Shown: positions 52,024 to 52,040 of the stretch, one piece after another | Layout of the letters: every line of letters starts with the position of its first letter | How positions within the stretch are numbered: the first letter of the stretch is position 1 | Origin: an uncultured bacterium | GTDB lineage: Bacteria > Verrucomicrobiota > Kiritimatiellia > CAIKKV01 > CAIYGI01 | DNA: 52,040 nucleotides | Assembly (NCBI GenBank): GCA_903925685.1 | Contig: CAIYGI010000299.1 | Location: forward strand, 1 to 52,040 | Direction: 5' to 3' | Translations under genes and position numbers: made by a program | Notes under the pieces: generated by a model | The model's database searches: none | What the model saw: the letters and a program-made list of their open reading frames with translations, nothing else | What the model was told of the DNA's origin: nothing

Positions 52024-52040
52024 ATGTCCGCTCGCATTCC
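52024..52040 (+). CDS. First codons of a gene cut by the window end
   Basis: An ATG at 52024 opens MSARI, with the window ending after the next two bases. It lies 12 bp after the -10 element, so the message would have a very short leader, and no Shine-Dalgarno is seen. The promoter and operator just upstream make a real start plausible; the identity cannot be stated. An antitoxin or small DNA-binding regulator is a guess from the operator alone. Confidence 0.35.

Overview
The window is a GC-rich bacterial chromosome segment from a diderm (Gram-negative-type) organism. Evidence for this is the many Sec signal peptides, lipobox lipoproteins, LpoB/YcfL/CsgG-type envelope proteins and a periplasmic-type lytic transglycosylase. 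The gene content (GH109-like Gfo/Idh/MocA oxidoreductases, a formylglycine-generating-enzyme-type fold, BspA-type leucine-rich repeats, C25 peptidase, many CsgG-like paralogues) and several families of degenerate intergenic minisatellites suggest a PVC-group bacterium (Kiritimatiellota, Lentisphaerota or Verrucomicrobiota). That placement is inference; no rRNA gene is present to test it.

Layout. (1) 1-213: the 5' end of a secreted-protein gene on the minus strand, then about 600 bp of non-coding DNA with a long imperfect palindrome. (2) 814-8172: a complete F1Fo ATP synthase operon in the order atpZ-like, atpI-like, atpB, E, F, H, A, G, D, C. A G-rich heptamer minisatellite lies between atpI and atpB. 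(3) 8227-20602: a plus-strand sugar-catabolism cluster behind a near-consensus sigma70 promoter and two LacI-family-like operator sites. It encodes a class I (DhnA/LsrF-type) aldolase, FGGY kinase, L-fucose-isomerase-like protein, two amidohydrolase-2 proteins, a membrane protein, two Gfo/Idh/MocA proteins, a URO-D-superfamily protein and D-lyxose isomerase. Fragments of at least four genes within it record an old duplication and deletion. Isomerase, kinase and aldolase together give the logic of a fucose/rhamnose-like pathway, but the substrate cannot be read from sequence. (4) 20799-23159: a HARE-HTH-like protein, a PPK2 polyphosphate kinase, an S51-like peptidase and tRNA-Val.

(5) 23213-31448: the first envelope island. 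A small two-gene operon and a CsgG-like/SUMF1 fusion face a five-gene minus-strand operon (CsgG, YcfL, LpoB-like and two LPP20-like proteins) that recalls the E. coli ycfL-lpoB pair. (6) 31587-33413: bioA and an MGMT-type DNA repair gene, separated by a hairpin repeat that supplies the stop codon of one and the apparent start codon of the other. (7) 33533-45443: the second envelope island, a tightly coupled minus-strand operon. It runs ECF sigma factor, membrane-anchored putative anti-sigma factor, secreted protein, CsgG-like protein, a 1437-residue tandem-CsgG/hydrolase fusion whose nucleophile serine is glycine, an intact small hydrolase, and a 1063-residue tandem-CsgG protein with a propeller-like C-terminus. 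This is the best candidate for an undescribed system.

(8) 45550-51783: divergent from the sigma operon are two secreted enzymes, a C25 (gingipain-type) peptidase with BspA repeats and a lytic transglycosylase. They end in the same roughly 80-residue domain. (9) The window closes with a promoter and operator palindrome in front of a gene cut off after a few codons.
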